In this document: positions 19,281 through 31,200 of the stretch, piece after piece
Layout: the number at the start of each line of letters is the position of its first letter
How positions within the stretch are numbered: the first letter of the stretch is position 1
Assembly (NCBI RefSeq): GCF_024713945.1
Contig: NC_134683.1
Span: forward strand, 622,501 to 686,500
Reading direction: 5' to 3'
Length of the DNA stretch: 64,000 nucleotides
Origin: Dermatophagoides farinae
Taxonomy: Eukaryota; Arthropoda; Arachnida; Sarcoptiformes; Pyroglyphidae
Translations under genes and position numbers: made by a program
The notes under the pieces: model-generated
What the model saw: the letters and a program-made list of their open reading frames with translations, nothing else
Databases searched by the model: none
Told to the model about the DNA's origin: nothing

Positions 19281-20882
19281 TTATTTTGGAATGAATGGTC
19301 GTCGTTGATTGTAAAACCAATCGAGAAATTCAATAGAATTTTCATTGTTTTGCAAAATACTGTCGGTAACTTTCGGTAACACTTGTTCGATAGTAATATG
19401 ACTTAGTTTATCGTACAATTCCTTAATTTCGTATTTGATAACTAATGGAAGATATGTAGGCATAGTTTGTTCGTCCAAATCATCCCGTATGAATGTTTTA
19501 CAATGTTTCATCAACCTTTTATCAATATAACAAGTGGCCAAATCGATGAGTTGAGTGATCCTATTTTGATTGATTCCAATGCAGCCATAGTGTAACATAC
19601 GTAGATATGCATAGTATGTTTCATAGGAATAATCACGGATTTCTACTTCAACTTTTTCTTTCCAAGCACCAGAAAACATTAGACAATAATAATCGGATAC
19701 TGATTTAAGATAACATTTACATGCCAATATACGTCTATCGCCGATTACGAATTTGACATCATAATTATCAGGATTATTAAATAGTCGAATGATTGATTTG
19801 GTTGATATTGGTTCTTGAAATTGGAATACTTTTATTTTTGATGTTAGTCCAAATGTTATTGGCGATTCTAGTATCATTGCTGATGCAGCTGAAAATGATG
19901 CCGGTTGACCATCCAATTTTCTTGACGATAACCAATTGCCATATTTGGTACTACCCCATGCATAATACGATGATCCATCATGTGCCAATGAAAATAAATG
20001 GAATTTTGAACATGCAATTTTTTGTACATTTTCAATGGGTATTTTTGTCAAATTTGATCGATTATTTTTATCACCAAGACCAAGTTCACCATCCCTATTT
20101 GAACCAAATCCCCAAAGCTGACCATTTTCGAATAAAAATATTGAATGATAGTTGCCAGCCACAATATCTTTAATTCGGATATCGATTAAATCATCATTTG
20201 GAAATGAAACAAGACATGGGGTGTTTCGGTTTCTTTCATCACCAAGACCTAATTGACCACAACTATTAAGGCCCCAGGAATAAATTTCTCCTTTATTAGT
20301 TATAGAAAAATTATGATCAAATCCACAAGATATTAGCTCGACATTTTCTAGGTAATCAATGAAGATCATACTTTCATATGATGATCTTTTATTACCCGTT
20401 ATTTGACCATAACTATTATCACCCAGAGCGAAAACATGACCATCTTGTCGTAATAATAATAAATGCGACCATCCACTAGCAATCATCTTGACACAATCAT
20501 TATCAGTGGAGATCAATCGTAATGTTTCATTTGTTTCCCATTTAGATTTAACATCGCTGGCTATGAATACTTGTCCATCATCAGTTAGAATGGCAACAAA
20601 ATTATAACCATAATCTGCTTGAACAATTTTCACACCATTTAAAAGTGATATCCGTTGTGGTATGCTCATATCATGTTCCAATGATAACCATGAGCATATT
20701 TCTTCACCATATGCATATGTAGCATCTTTGGTCATCAATAAAAATTGTTTTTCAAGATTCTTTTCTACTAAAGTAAAAAAACTACGAATCGAAACAACTG
20801 ATTGGAGAAATTCTTGATCAATGTATTCGAGATCATCTTGAAATAACTCAATATCGATTTTTTCAGGCGGTGGTCTTGCCAT
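19281..20882 (-). CDS. RCC1-repeat and BTB domain protein, single unit, long C-tail
   Basis: The 533-residue intact frame starts MARPPPEKIDIELFQDDL. RCC1 blades include YSWGLNSCGQLGLGDERNRN and LWGFGSNRDGELGLGD. The BTB domain from about residue 375 (YDVKFVIGDRRILACKCYL) is followed by the long tail FYNQRRPFIPK. From FSAASAMILESPITFG to the stop it is nearly identical to the gene at 21459-23180, while the N-terminal halves differ; this points to conversion or an uneven crossover. The leader is the type shared with the genes starting at 1711 and 31207. Confidence 0.86.
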   Translation of the reverse strand: MARPPPEKIDIELFQDDLEYIDQEFLQSVVSIRSFFTLVEKNLEKQFLLMTKDATYAYGEEICSWLSLEHDMSIPQRISLLNGVKIVQADYGYNFVAILTDDGQVFIASDVKSKWETNETLRLISTDNDCVKMIASGWSHLLLLRQDGHVFALGDNSYGQITGNKRSSYESMIFIDYLENVELISCGFDHNFSITNKGEIYSWGLNSCGQLGLGDERNRNTPCLVSFPNDDLIDIRIKDIVAGNYHSIFLFENGQLWGFGSNRDGELGLGDKNNRSNLTKIPIENVQKIACSKFHLFSLAHDGSSYYAWGSTKYGNWLSSRKLDGQPASFSAASAMILESPITFGLTSKIKVFQFQEPISTKSIIRLFNNPDNYDVKFVIGDRRILACKCYLKSVSDYYCLMFSGAWKEKVEVEIRDYSYETYYAYLRMLHYGCIGINQNRITQLIDLATCYIDKRLMKHCKTFIRDDLDEQTMPTYLPLVIKYEIKELYDKLSHITIEQVLPKVTDSILQNNENSIEFLDWFYNQRRPFIPK

Positions 20883-21458
20883 TATCGATGATCGAAAACA
20901 CACGAATTATAGACACAATATTGACAAACGAGAATATGTGAGAATTAGTGACGGTAGAAAATAAATGATGAACAAAAAATGCCAAGGCGTTTTACATACA
21001 TTGACAATTTGTGATAATCACCAAGGACATTATCATCATCATTAAAACTATTAAAATATTTGAAATTGCTACATACATCATTTCAATGTAAAAACCATAA
21101 CGACGACAATAATCGCGACAAAAAAAAAGTTATCGGAATCAAATCACGATTGTCGCAATTGAAATAATAATTATACTCATCTGTAATCATTAACAATTTG
21201 ATGGAACAAAAATCTTTTAATGGAACAAACAGGATTTTCGAATTAGATCATGTATGTATTGTTTTACAAGAAATGAATTGATGAAAGCCATAACACACAA
21301 CACATACGTAAGCTTTTTTGAAAGTGAAAGTCTAAAGATCAAATTTTCGCAATCAAAAATCTTTTTTTTTATTTGTTTGCGATTGATTTATTATTGGTTC
21401 ATCAAGAATAGAGCAAAAAAAGTAAATTTAGTTTCATGGAATAAAAAAAAACAATGAA
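20883..21458. repeat. Spacer: shared leader, block C and 3' flank
   Basis: Leader to about 21060, then a shortened block C (about 21060-21250), a fragment of the block with AAAGCCATAACACACAACAC (about 21283-21303), and the common 3' flank (about 21340-21458). No supported coding frame. Confidence 0.6.
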
Positions 21459-23180
21459 TTATTTTGAAATGAATGGTCGTCGTTGATTGTAAAACCAATT
21501 GAGAAATTCAATAGAATTTTCATTGTTTTGCAGAATACTGTCGGTAATTTTGGGTAACACTTGTTCGATAGTAATATGACTTAGTTTATCGTACAATTCC
21601 TTAATTTCGGATTTGATAACTAATGGAAGATATGTAGGCATAGTTTGTTCGTCCAAATCATCCCGTATGAATGTTTTACAATGTTTCATCAACCTTTCAT
21701 CAATATAACAAGTGGCCAAATCGATGAGTTGAGTGATCCTATTTTGATTGATTCCAATGCAGCCATAGTGTAACATACGTAGATATGCATAGTATGTTTC
21801 ATAGGAATAATCACGGATTTCTACTTCAACTTTTTCTTTCCAAGCACCAGAAAACATTAAACAATAATAATCGGATACTGATTTAAGATAACATTTACAT
21901 GCCAATATACGTCTATCGCCGATTACGAATTTGACATCATAATTATCAGGATTATTAAATAGTCGAATGATCGATTTGGTCGATATTGATTCATGAAATT
22001 CGAATATTTTTATTCTTGATGTCAGTCCAAATGTTATTGGCGATTCTAGTATCATTGCTGATGCGGCTGAAAATGATTTTGGTCGACCATTCAATTTTCT
22101 AGGTGATGACCATATGCCAGATTTGGTTTCGCCCCATACATAATACGATGATCCATCATGTGCCAATGAAAAGAAATAGAATTTCGAACATGCAATTTTT
22201 TGTACATTTTCAATTGGTATTTTTATCGGTTTTAATGGAAGTATATCATCAAGTTTTGATTCAAGTTTTTTTTTCTTTTGCAATCTAGTGCTCAATAATT
22301 GCATTGAGTTGAATCTTATAGGTTGTTCATTATTGTTTGCTATCGTAAATTGTTGTTGATAATTGTTTGGAATCATAGTCGGTTGATCATCATAATTATA
22401 ACCACAAGACAAAAGCTGACCATTTTTCAATAAGAATAAGGAATGAGATGGGCCTGCCGCAATATCAATGATTTGGCTATAGATCGAATCATGAGGAAAT
22501 ACAATTGGAAAAGGATTGTTTCGGTTGTTTTTGTCACCAAGACCTAGTTGACCACAATCATTTTTTCCCCATGAATAAACTTTTCCTTCATCGGTCAATG
22601 CAAGACTATGATTTCTTCCACAAATTATGAGTTTTACATTTTTTAAATCAATTTTGACCATAGATTCAAATGAGGACAAAAAAGAACCGGTTAATTGGCC
22701 ATATGTATTATTACCCATAGTGAAAAGTACCCCATCTTGTCGTAATAATAATAAATGTTTGAATCCACAAGCGATCATTTTAAATCGATCATTACCGGTG
22801 GAGATCAATCGACACGTATTGTTCGTCTGCCAATTAGAAACATTACTGGCCACATACACATGACCCTCCTCAGTTAAAAAGGCAACAAAATCCAAGCCAG
22901 AATCAATTTGAACAATTTTCATATCATCAAGAATGGAAATCTTTTGTGGTCTAGTTATATCATGTTTCAACGATAGCCATGAACATATATGTTCGCCATA
23001 TGCATACGTAGTAGCATCATTAGTCATCAATAGAAATTCTCTTTGAAATGTTTTGCTTGTTTCCTGGTGGATCAATAGACTGTAAATCCATTCAATAATT
23101 TGAACAAATTCTTGATCGATCGGTTCAAAAATATTTTGAAATAATTCATTATCTATGAAATTATCTGTTAATCTTGCCAT
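21459..23180 (-). CDS. RCC1-BTB protein, chimeric, with an inserted propeller segment
   Basis: 573 residues from MARLTDNFIDNELFQNIF. The N-terminal two thirds follow the diverged subgroup of the gene at 2296 (WQTNNTCRLI, YSWGKNDCGQLGLGDKNNRN). The C-terminal 200 or so residues match the gene at 19281 almost exactly. Between two blades is an insertion of about 45 residues rich in N, Q and K (around NNYQQQFTIANNNEQPI and LQKKKKLESKLDDILPLKP) that no sister has. I start at MARL, not at the in-frame ATG 30 codons upstream, as only MARL aligns with the family. The BTB domain and tail are complete. Confidence 0.82.
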   Translation of the reverse strand: MARLTDNFIDNELFQNIFEPIDQEFVQIIEWIYSLLIHQETSKTFQREFLLMTNDATTYAYGEHICSWLSLKHDITRPQKISILDDMKIVQIDSGLDFVAFLTEEGHVYVASNVSNWQTNNTCRLISTGNDRFKMIACGFKHLLLLRQDGVLFTMGNNTYGQLTGSFLSSFESMVKIDLKNVKLIICGRNHSLALTDEGKVYSWGKNDCGQLGLGDKNNRNNPFPIVFPHDSIYSQIIDIAAGPSHSLFLLKNGQLLSCGYNYDDQPTMIPNNYQQQFTIANNNEQPIRFNSMQLLSTRLQKKKKLESKLDDILPLKPIKIPIENVQKIACSKFYFFSLAHDGSSYYVWGETKSGIWSSPRKLNGRPKSFSAASAMILESPITFGLTSRIKIFEFHESISTKSIIRLFNNPDNYDVKFVIGDRRILACKCYLKSVSDYYCLMFSGAWKEKVEVEIRDYSYETYYAYLRMLHYGCIGINQNRITQLIDLATCYIDERLMKHCKTFIRDDLDEQTMPTYLPLVIKSEIKELYDKLSHITIEQVLPKITDSILQNNENSIEFLNWFYNQRRPFISK

Positions 23181-24524
23181 GATAAATGATTCAAAACCAT
23201 CAATATAAACAAAAATCAAAAAACAATATTTTTCAGAATTATTGAGTAAATAACGACTAGAAATAATCACTCATAAAATATATGCACAACATATGTGTTA
23301 ATAAAAAACGACGGTTTTTTTTATCAAACTTAATAAATAAAATAAAATGATGATTACACACATCACACAAAAAAATCATTCAAAAAAAAAAAAAAATGAA
23401 AGCAGTGGTACAGCATACACAAATCGGATCAAAAATCAGAAAGCTTATTGCTCATCGACAAGTGTTGATCATATTTTCTGTGCATAATTGCTGCGGTCGT
23501 TGTTGATTAAAACAAATTTTATTTTGTCCATTATAAATTGATTATTATCCAATTGATGGCCAATTGATGATGAATTTAATTATGAAAAAATTGATTGTGT
23601 TTTTTTTTTCATTGTTATCCATATATGGATGGCACTGGTAAAACGAAAAAGAAAAATAAGCTAAGCAATTCATTTGAATTGATTCGATTTATTGATCAAA
23701 ATTGAAAAGAAAAGACGAAAATTATAACTTTAACTTTATTTGAATAAAAAAAAATATCAGGAATACGTTTTTTTATACAGGAATATTATTACAAGAATCA
23801 GAATCAAATTAACAATTTTTTTTTGTTAATAAAGTTATCAATGAATATTGAGGAATATAATTATTTCATCATTCAAAGTGGATTCAATCAAAGTTGAAAG
23901 AGTCGAGTTTCAAATTAAAAAAAACGATAATGATGCTGTTGATGATGATGCATTTTTAGACAGTAATCGGATCAATGTTTTTTGAAAAATAGCTTTCTCT
24001 TTAATTGTCACCATGCATTTTTTCACATTATTAGCAATGCCGTGAAGCTCACATTTTTTCTCCATGTGTGAATGTTTTACAATATTTCAGATAAGCAATC
24101 AATCATCAATCAAATAATTTTAAAAATGGGTGGAGATCCAAATTGTTATATGAATTATTTCAATGTAAAAACCATAACGACGATAATAATCTCTACAACA
24201 AAAAAATTCTCGGAATTGAATCATGATTGTCGCAATTGAAATGATGATTAAACTCATCGGTAATCATTATCAATTTGATGGGGAAAAAAAATTTTTAATG
24301 GAACAAAGTGGATTTTTGCTTTGGATCATGGCCAATGTACTTTTTTTTGCGAGAACAAAACATATCCGTTAAAAACAATCGTTGTTGATCGTAAAACCAA
24401 TTGAGAAATTCAATAGATTTTTCATTGATAATTAATTTTATTAAAATTCTGATTTGATTCTGATTAAAAATCAAATCAATAAATCAATAGAATGATTTGT
24501 GATTAATTCTCGGAAAAGAATAAA
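23181..24524. other. Spacer with block C and a relic of a gene end
   Basis: From 23181 to about 24110 I see only AT-rich sequence, including a second, partial copy of the GATGGCCAATTGATGATGAA stretch of block F near 23560-23700. From about 24115 to 24400 lies block C, then a 40-base relic of a family C-terminal coding end. The order matches 1905-2295, so this is a copy of that segment. Confidence 0.55.
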
Positions 24525-24650
24525 TCATTTTTCAATGAATGATTGTTGATCATGAAACCAATCAAGAAATTTTAAAGAATTTTCATTATCACGCAAAAGA
24601 CTGTCGGTGATTTTGGGCAACATTTTTTCGATGCAAAGATGAGCAAGTCA
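24525..24650 (-). pseudogene. 3' fragment of an RCC1-BTB gene
   Basis: About 41 codons read in frame from LAHLCIEKMLPKITDSL to DQQSFIEK and a TGA. They match the last residues of the gene at 2296-3897, and the 3' flank matches as well. The homology stops abruptly near 24650, where unrelated sequence and then block F begin. It is a truncated copy left by a duplication breakpoint. Confidence 0.75.
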
Positions 24651-24669
24651 TCGACTCTAGAGTCTAGAG

Positions 24670-24831
24670 CAGTAATTCTCAACCACTGTGCCGCGGCGCT
24701 TTTGTGTGCCACCAAATTCTGAAATTGTGCCGCCAAATTTTAGATTGACCATTGATGCCGTGATGCAGTGTGCCGCCAAATTTTGAAATCGTTAAAAGTG
24801 TGCCGCAACAAAAAAAGGTTGAGAATCACTG
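24670..24831. mobile_element. hAT-type MITE with 8-base target duplication
   Basis: A 162-base element with inverted ends of the hAT (Charlie-like) kind: CAGTAATTCTCAACC at the left, and the complement of GGTTGAGAATCACTG at the right. It is flanked by perfect direct repeats GTCTAGAG (24662-24669 and 24832-24839). The inside carries three copies of a GTGCCGCCAAATTTT-like stretch. Related spacers at about 12825 and 43080 show the site without the insert. There is no coding capacity, so it needs a transposase from elsewhere. Confidence 0.92.
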
Positions 24832-24839
24832 GTCTAGAG

Positions 24840-25237
24840 ACTCGAGGTGTCAAGCTCATATGACATTATTCTTGTACCTTGTGGTGCGACAGATAATTGT
24901 TCGAAGTTTTACAAAAATATTTCAAATGACGACTGTTTAGGAGCGATTTGAAGAAAAGCGGCGAATACTAAGTTGATAATCATTATCGATGACCAATTGA
25001 TGATGAATTTAATTATGAAAATTGATTGTTTTTTTCATTGTTATCCATATGGATGGTCGGAAAAGAAAAGACTGGTAAAGCGAAAAAAAAAATAAGCCAA
25101 GCAAGTCATTTGAATTGATTCGATTTATTGGTCAAAATTGAAAAGAAAAATAAAAAAGTAAATTTTTAATTTAATTTTTTTTGAACAATGGAATTATTAT
25201 CGAATGAATGATTTTTGATGGTAAAAGTCATGAAAGT
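24840..25237. repeat. Block F, 3' flank of a short-tailed family gene
   Basis: It matches 12820-13216 and, inverted, 42692-43090. It lies behind the stop codon of the four-unit gene. In all three places it follows a gene with the short C-terminal tail (PQQSSSK type), so it marks that subgroup. Confidence 0.7.
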
Positions 25238-28200
25238 TTAAAAAAATTTTGTTCGTTTTGATGAAGATTGTTGGCGATTTTTGTCCAGATGAGCAATCTT
25301 GTCATACAATTCCTTGATTTCGTATTTGATAATTAATGTACGATATGTGGGCATAGTTTGTTCATCCAAATCATTCCGTATGAATGTTGCACAATATTTC
25401 ATCAACCTTTCATCACCATAACAATTGGCCAGATCGACAAGTTCGGTTATGTTTTGACGATTAATATGAATTTTACCAGTATGTAACATCCGTAGATATG
25501 CATAGTATGTTTCATACGAATAATCGTTGATGATTACTTGATCATTTTCACTCCAATTACCGGAAAACCTTCGACGATAATATTCCGATACAGATTGGAG
25601 ATAACATTTACTCGCCTTAATACGTTTTTTGTCAAATATAAATTCCACATCATAACTATCTTGATTATCGAATAATTGGATGATTGATTTGCTTTGGTAC
25701 GATATTGAATCATGTGATCCGAATAGATGGATTATTAATGTGGGGCCAAATGTGATTGGTGAATTCAATACCTGAACTGATGCAGAAGCAAATGATGAAT
25801 GTGAATCATCCAATTTTCTAGGTGATGACCATTTGCCATTTTCGGTTTTGCCCCATGCATAATACGATGATCCATCATATGCCAATGAAAAGCTGCAGAA
25901 TTTTGAACATGCAATTTTTCGTACATTTTCTATTGGTATTTTTGTCAACTTTGATCGTTTAATATCATCACCAAGACCAAGTTCACCATTTTTATTAGAA
26001 CCACAACCCCAAAGCTGACCATTTTTGAATAAAAATAATGAAAATAATGGGCCAGCCACAATATCTTTGATTTGTATATCGATTGAATCATCATTTTGAA
26101 ATGCAACAAGACATGGGGTGTTTCGGTTTTTTGCATCACCAAGACCTAATTGACCACAACTATTAAGGCCCCATGAATAAATTTCTCCTTTATTAGTTAT
26201 TGATAAACTATGAAGCCCACCACAAACTATGAGCTTGACATTTTCTAGGTTATCAATGTGGATTATACTTTCATATGACGATTCTTTGTAACCAGTTATT
26301 TGACCATGAATATTACCACCCATGGCAAAAACATGTCCATCTTGTCGTAGCAATAATAAATGATACTGTCCACAAGCAATCATCTTGAAACGATCATTAT
26401 CGTTGGAAATCAATCGCAATGTTTCATTCGTTTCCCATTTAGATTTAACATTGCTGGCTAGGAATACTTGTCCATCATTAGTTAGAATGGCAACAAAATT
26501 ACGTCCATAATCTACTTGAACAATTTTCATATCATCAAGCCAAGATATCCGTTGTGGTTTGCTCCTATCATGTGCCAACGATAACCATGAGCATATTTCT
26601 TCACCATATGCATAAGTAGCTTCTTTGGTCATCAATAAAAATTCATTTTTGTCTTCCAAAATAAAGCTGAAAATCGAACCAACTGATTGGAAAAATTGTT
26701 GATCAATGTATATGAAATCGTATTGAAATAAATCAATGTAGATATTTTCAGGCGGTGATCTTGCTATTATCTTGTTTCTGAGTTTATCGTGCAATTCGTT
26801 CATTTCGTATTTGTTAATCAATGGAAGATATGTGGGCGAAGTTTGTTCATTCCGTATGAATGTTTCACAATATTTCATCAACCTTTCATCGAAATAACAA
26901 TTGGAAAGATCAACAAGTTCGGATATGTTTTGACGATTAATATAAATTTTACCAGTATGTAACATGCGTAGAAATGCATAGTATGTTTCATACGAATAAT
27001 CGTTGATGATTACTTGATCATTTTCAATCCAATTACCGGAAAACATTAGACGATAATATTCCGATGCAGATTTGAGATAACATTTGCATGCCTTAATACG
27101 ATTTTCGTTAATTTTAAATTCAACATCGTAAATATCTTGATTATCGAATAATTGGATGATTGATTTGCATTGATAGGATATTGGATCATGTGATTTGAAT
27201 TCATGGATTATTGATGTGAGGCCAAATGTGTGTGTTGATAAAAAAATCATTTTCGATGCAGAAGCAAATGATGAATGTGGAACATTAACTTTTTCTGGCG
27301 ATGACAATTTGCCACATTTGGTTTCGCCCCATGCATAATACGATGATCCGTCATGTGCCAATGAAAAGTTAAACAAACATGCTATTCTTTGTACATTTTC
27401 AATCGGTATTTTCGTCAACTTTGATAGTTTAATATCATCACCAAGACCAAGTTCACCATCACTATTAGAACCACAACCCCAAAGCTGACCATTTCCAAAT
27501 AAAAATAATGAATGATAGTTGCCAGCCATAATATCTTTGATGCGGATATTGATTAAATCATCATGAAATGCAACAAGACATGGGGTGTTTCGGTTTTCTT
27601 CATCGCCAAGACCTAATTGACCACAGTTATTATACCCCCAAGAATAAATTTCTCCTTTTATAGTTATTGATAAACTATGACCCGCTCCACAAACTATAAG
27701 CATGACATTTTCTAGGTTATCAATGTGTTTCATACTTTGATATGATGATTCTTCATTACCAGTTATTTGAGAGCAAATATTATCACCCATTGCGAAAACA
27801 TGACCATCTTGTCGTAGCATTAATAAATGCGACCATCCACAAGCAATCATCTTGAAACGATCATTATCGTTGGAAATCAATCGTAATGTTTCATTCGTTT
27901 CCCATCCAGATTTAACATCACTGGCTAGGAATACTTGCCCATTATCAGTTAGAATGGCAACAAAATCACATCCATAATCTACTTGAACAATTTTCACATC
28001 ATTTAAAAGTGATATCCGTTGTGGATTGTTCATATCATGTTGCAACGATAACCATGAGCATATTTGTTTACCATATCCATATGTAGCATCTTTGGTCATT
28101 AATAAAAATTGCATTTCATGGCATAAGGAAGGAAAAAAACTAAAAATCGAAACGACTGATTGGAGAAATTCTTGATTGATGTTTTCGAAATCATCTTCAA

Positions 28201-31200
28201 ATAACTCAATATCGATAGTTTCAGTCGGTGGTCTTGTCATATTTCTGATTTTATAGTCCAATTCCTTCATTTCGTATTTGCTAATTAATGGAAGATATGT
28301 GGGCATAGTTTGTTCATTTAGATCATTCCGTATGAATGTTTCACAATATTCCATCAATCTTTCATCACCATAAAAATTGGCCAGATCAACAAATTCGGTT
28401 AGGTTTCGCTGACAGATTTCAATTTTACCAATATGTAACATACGTAGATATTCATAGTATGTTTCATATGAATAATTTTCGATGATTACTTGGTTATTTT
28501 CACTCCAATTTTCGGAAAACATTCCTCGATAATATTTCGATATAGATTTGAGATAACATTTACTCGCCTTAATACGTTTTTCGTCAATAATGAATTCCAC
28601 ATCATAATTATCTTGATTATCGAACAATTGAGTGATTAATTTGAATTGGTACGATATTGAATCATGTGATCCAAATGCATAGATTGTTGATGTGAGGCCA
28701 AATGTGAGTGGTGATGATAGAATCATTGCCGATGCAGCTACAAATGATGTAGGATGATCATCCAATTTTCTAGGTGATGACCATTTGCCATTTTCGGTTT
28801 TGCCCCATGCATAATACGATGATCCATCATGTGCCAATGAAAAGCTGTCGAATTTCGAACATGCAATTTTTTTTACATTTTCAATCGGTATTTTTGTCGG
28901 TGTTGATCGTTTAATATCATCACCTAGACCAAGTTCACCATCACTATTAGAACCACATCCCCAAAGCTGACCATTTTCAAATAAAAATAATGAATGAAAC
29001 TTGCCAGCCACAATATCTTTGATGCGGGTTGAATCATCATTTGGAAATGGAATAAGACATGGGGTGTTTCGTTTTTTTTCATCACCAAGACCTAATTGAC
29101 CAAAATCATTATCGCCCCAAGAATAAATTTCTCCTTTATTCGTTATTGATAAACTATGATACTCTCCACAAGCTATGAGCTTGACATTTTCTAGGTAATC
29201 AATGTGGATCATTCTTTCAAATGACGATTTTTCATTACCAGTTATTTGACCAAGTCTATTATCACCCATAGCGAAAACATGACCATCTTGTCGTAGCAAT
29301 AATAAATGCCACCCTCCACAAACAATCATCTTAAAACGATCATTTTCGTTGGAAATCAATCTTAATGTTTTATTCGTTTCCCATTTAGAATCAACATCGC
29401 TGGCTATGAATACTTGTCCTTCATCAGTTAGAATGACAACAAAATCATGGCTCGAATCTACTTGAACTATTTTCGTATCATTTAAAAGTGATATCCGTTG
29501 TGGTTTGCTCATATCATGTTCCAACGATAAACATGAGCATATTTCTTCGCCATATGCAAATGCAGTTTTTTTGGTCATCAATAAAAATTCTATTTCAGTG
29601 CCTGAGAAAGGAAACAATTCAAAAATCGAAACGACTGATTGGAGAAATTCTTGATCAATTTTTTTTAAACCATATTGAAATAAATCAATATCGATATTTT
29701 CAATCGGTGATCTTGCCATTATCTTATTTTTAAACTTATCGTGCAATTCCTTTATTTCGTATTTTTTAATTAATGGAAGATATGTGGGCATAGTTTGTTC
29801 ATTTAGATCATTTTGTATGAATGTTTGACAATATTTCATCAATTTTTCATCACCATAACAATTGGCCAGATCAACAAGTTCGGTTATGTTTTGACGATTA
29901 ATATGAATTTTACCCGAATGTAACATGCGTAGATATGCATTGTATGCATTATAGCTATAACCACTGATCATTACCTGATTTTTTTTCTTCCAGTCATCAG
30001 AAAACTTATCACTAAAAAATTTGGATACAGATTTCAAATAACATTTGCACCCCTTAATACGTTTGTCCTCGATGATGAATTCCACATCATAACTATCTTG
30101 ATTATTGAATAATTGGATGATTGATCTGCATTGGTACAATTTTGAATCATATGATCCGAATGCATAGATTGTTGATGTGAGGCCAAATGTGAGTGGTGAA
30201 TTCAATATCTGAACTGATGCAGAAGCAAATGTTGAATGCGAATCATCCAATTTTTTAGGTGATAACCATTCGTCATAATTGGTTGCGCCCCATGCGTAAT
30301 ACGATGATCCATCATGTGCCAATGAAAAGTTATGGAATGTTGAACATGCAATTTGTTGTACATTTTCAATCGGTATTTTTGTCGGTGTTGATCGTTCAAT
30401 ATCATCACCAAGACCAAGTTCACCTCTATAATTAAAACCACATCCCCAGAGTTGACCATTTTCAAATAAAAATAATGAAAAAAATGGGCCAGCCATAATA
30501 TCTTTGATGCGGATATCGATTGAATCATCATTTTGAAATGCAACAAGACATGGGGTGTTTCGGTTTTTTGCATCACCAAGACCTAATTGGCCACGACCAT
30601 TACGGCCCCAGGAATAAATTTTTCCTTTATTAGTTAATGAAAAACTTTGATCAAATCCGCAAACTATGAGCTCGACATTTTCTAGATTATCAATGTGGAT
30701 CATACTTTGATATGATGATTTTTCATTACCAGTTATTTGACCACAACTATTATCACCCATAGCGCAAACATGACCATCTTGTCGCAGCATTAATAAATGC
30801 CCTCCTCCACAAGCAATCATCTTAAAACGATCATTATCGTTGGAAATCAATCGTAATGTTTCATTCGTTTCCCATCCAGATTTAACATCACTGGCTATGA
30901 ATACTTGTCCATCTTCAATTAGAATGGCAACAAATCTACGGCCATAATCTACTTGAACAATTTTCTTATCATTTAAAAGTGATATCTGTTGTGGTTTGGT
31001 CATATCATGTTTCAACGATAACCATGAGCATATTTCTTCACCATATCCATATGTAGCTTCTTTGGTCATCAATAAAAATTGTTTAAGGCCTATGTAAGGA
31101 ACAAAACTGAAAATCGAAACAACTGATTGGAGAAATTCTTGACCAATTTTTTTAAAATCATCTTGAAATAAATCAATATCGATATTTTCAATCGATGATC

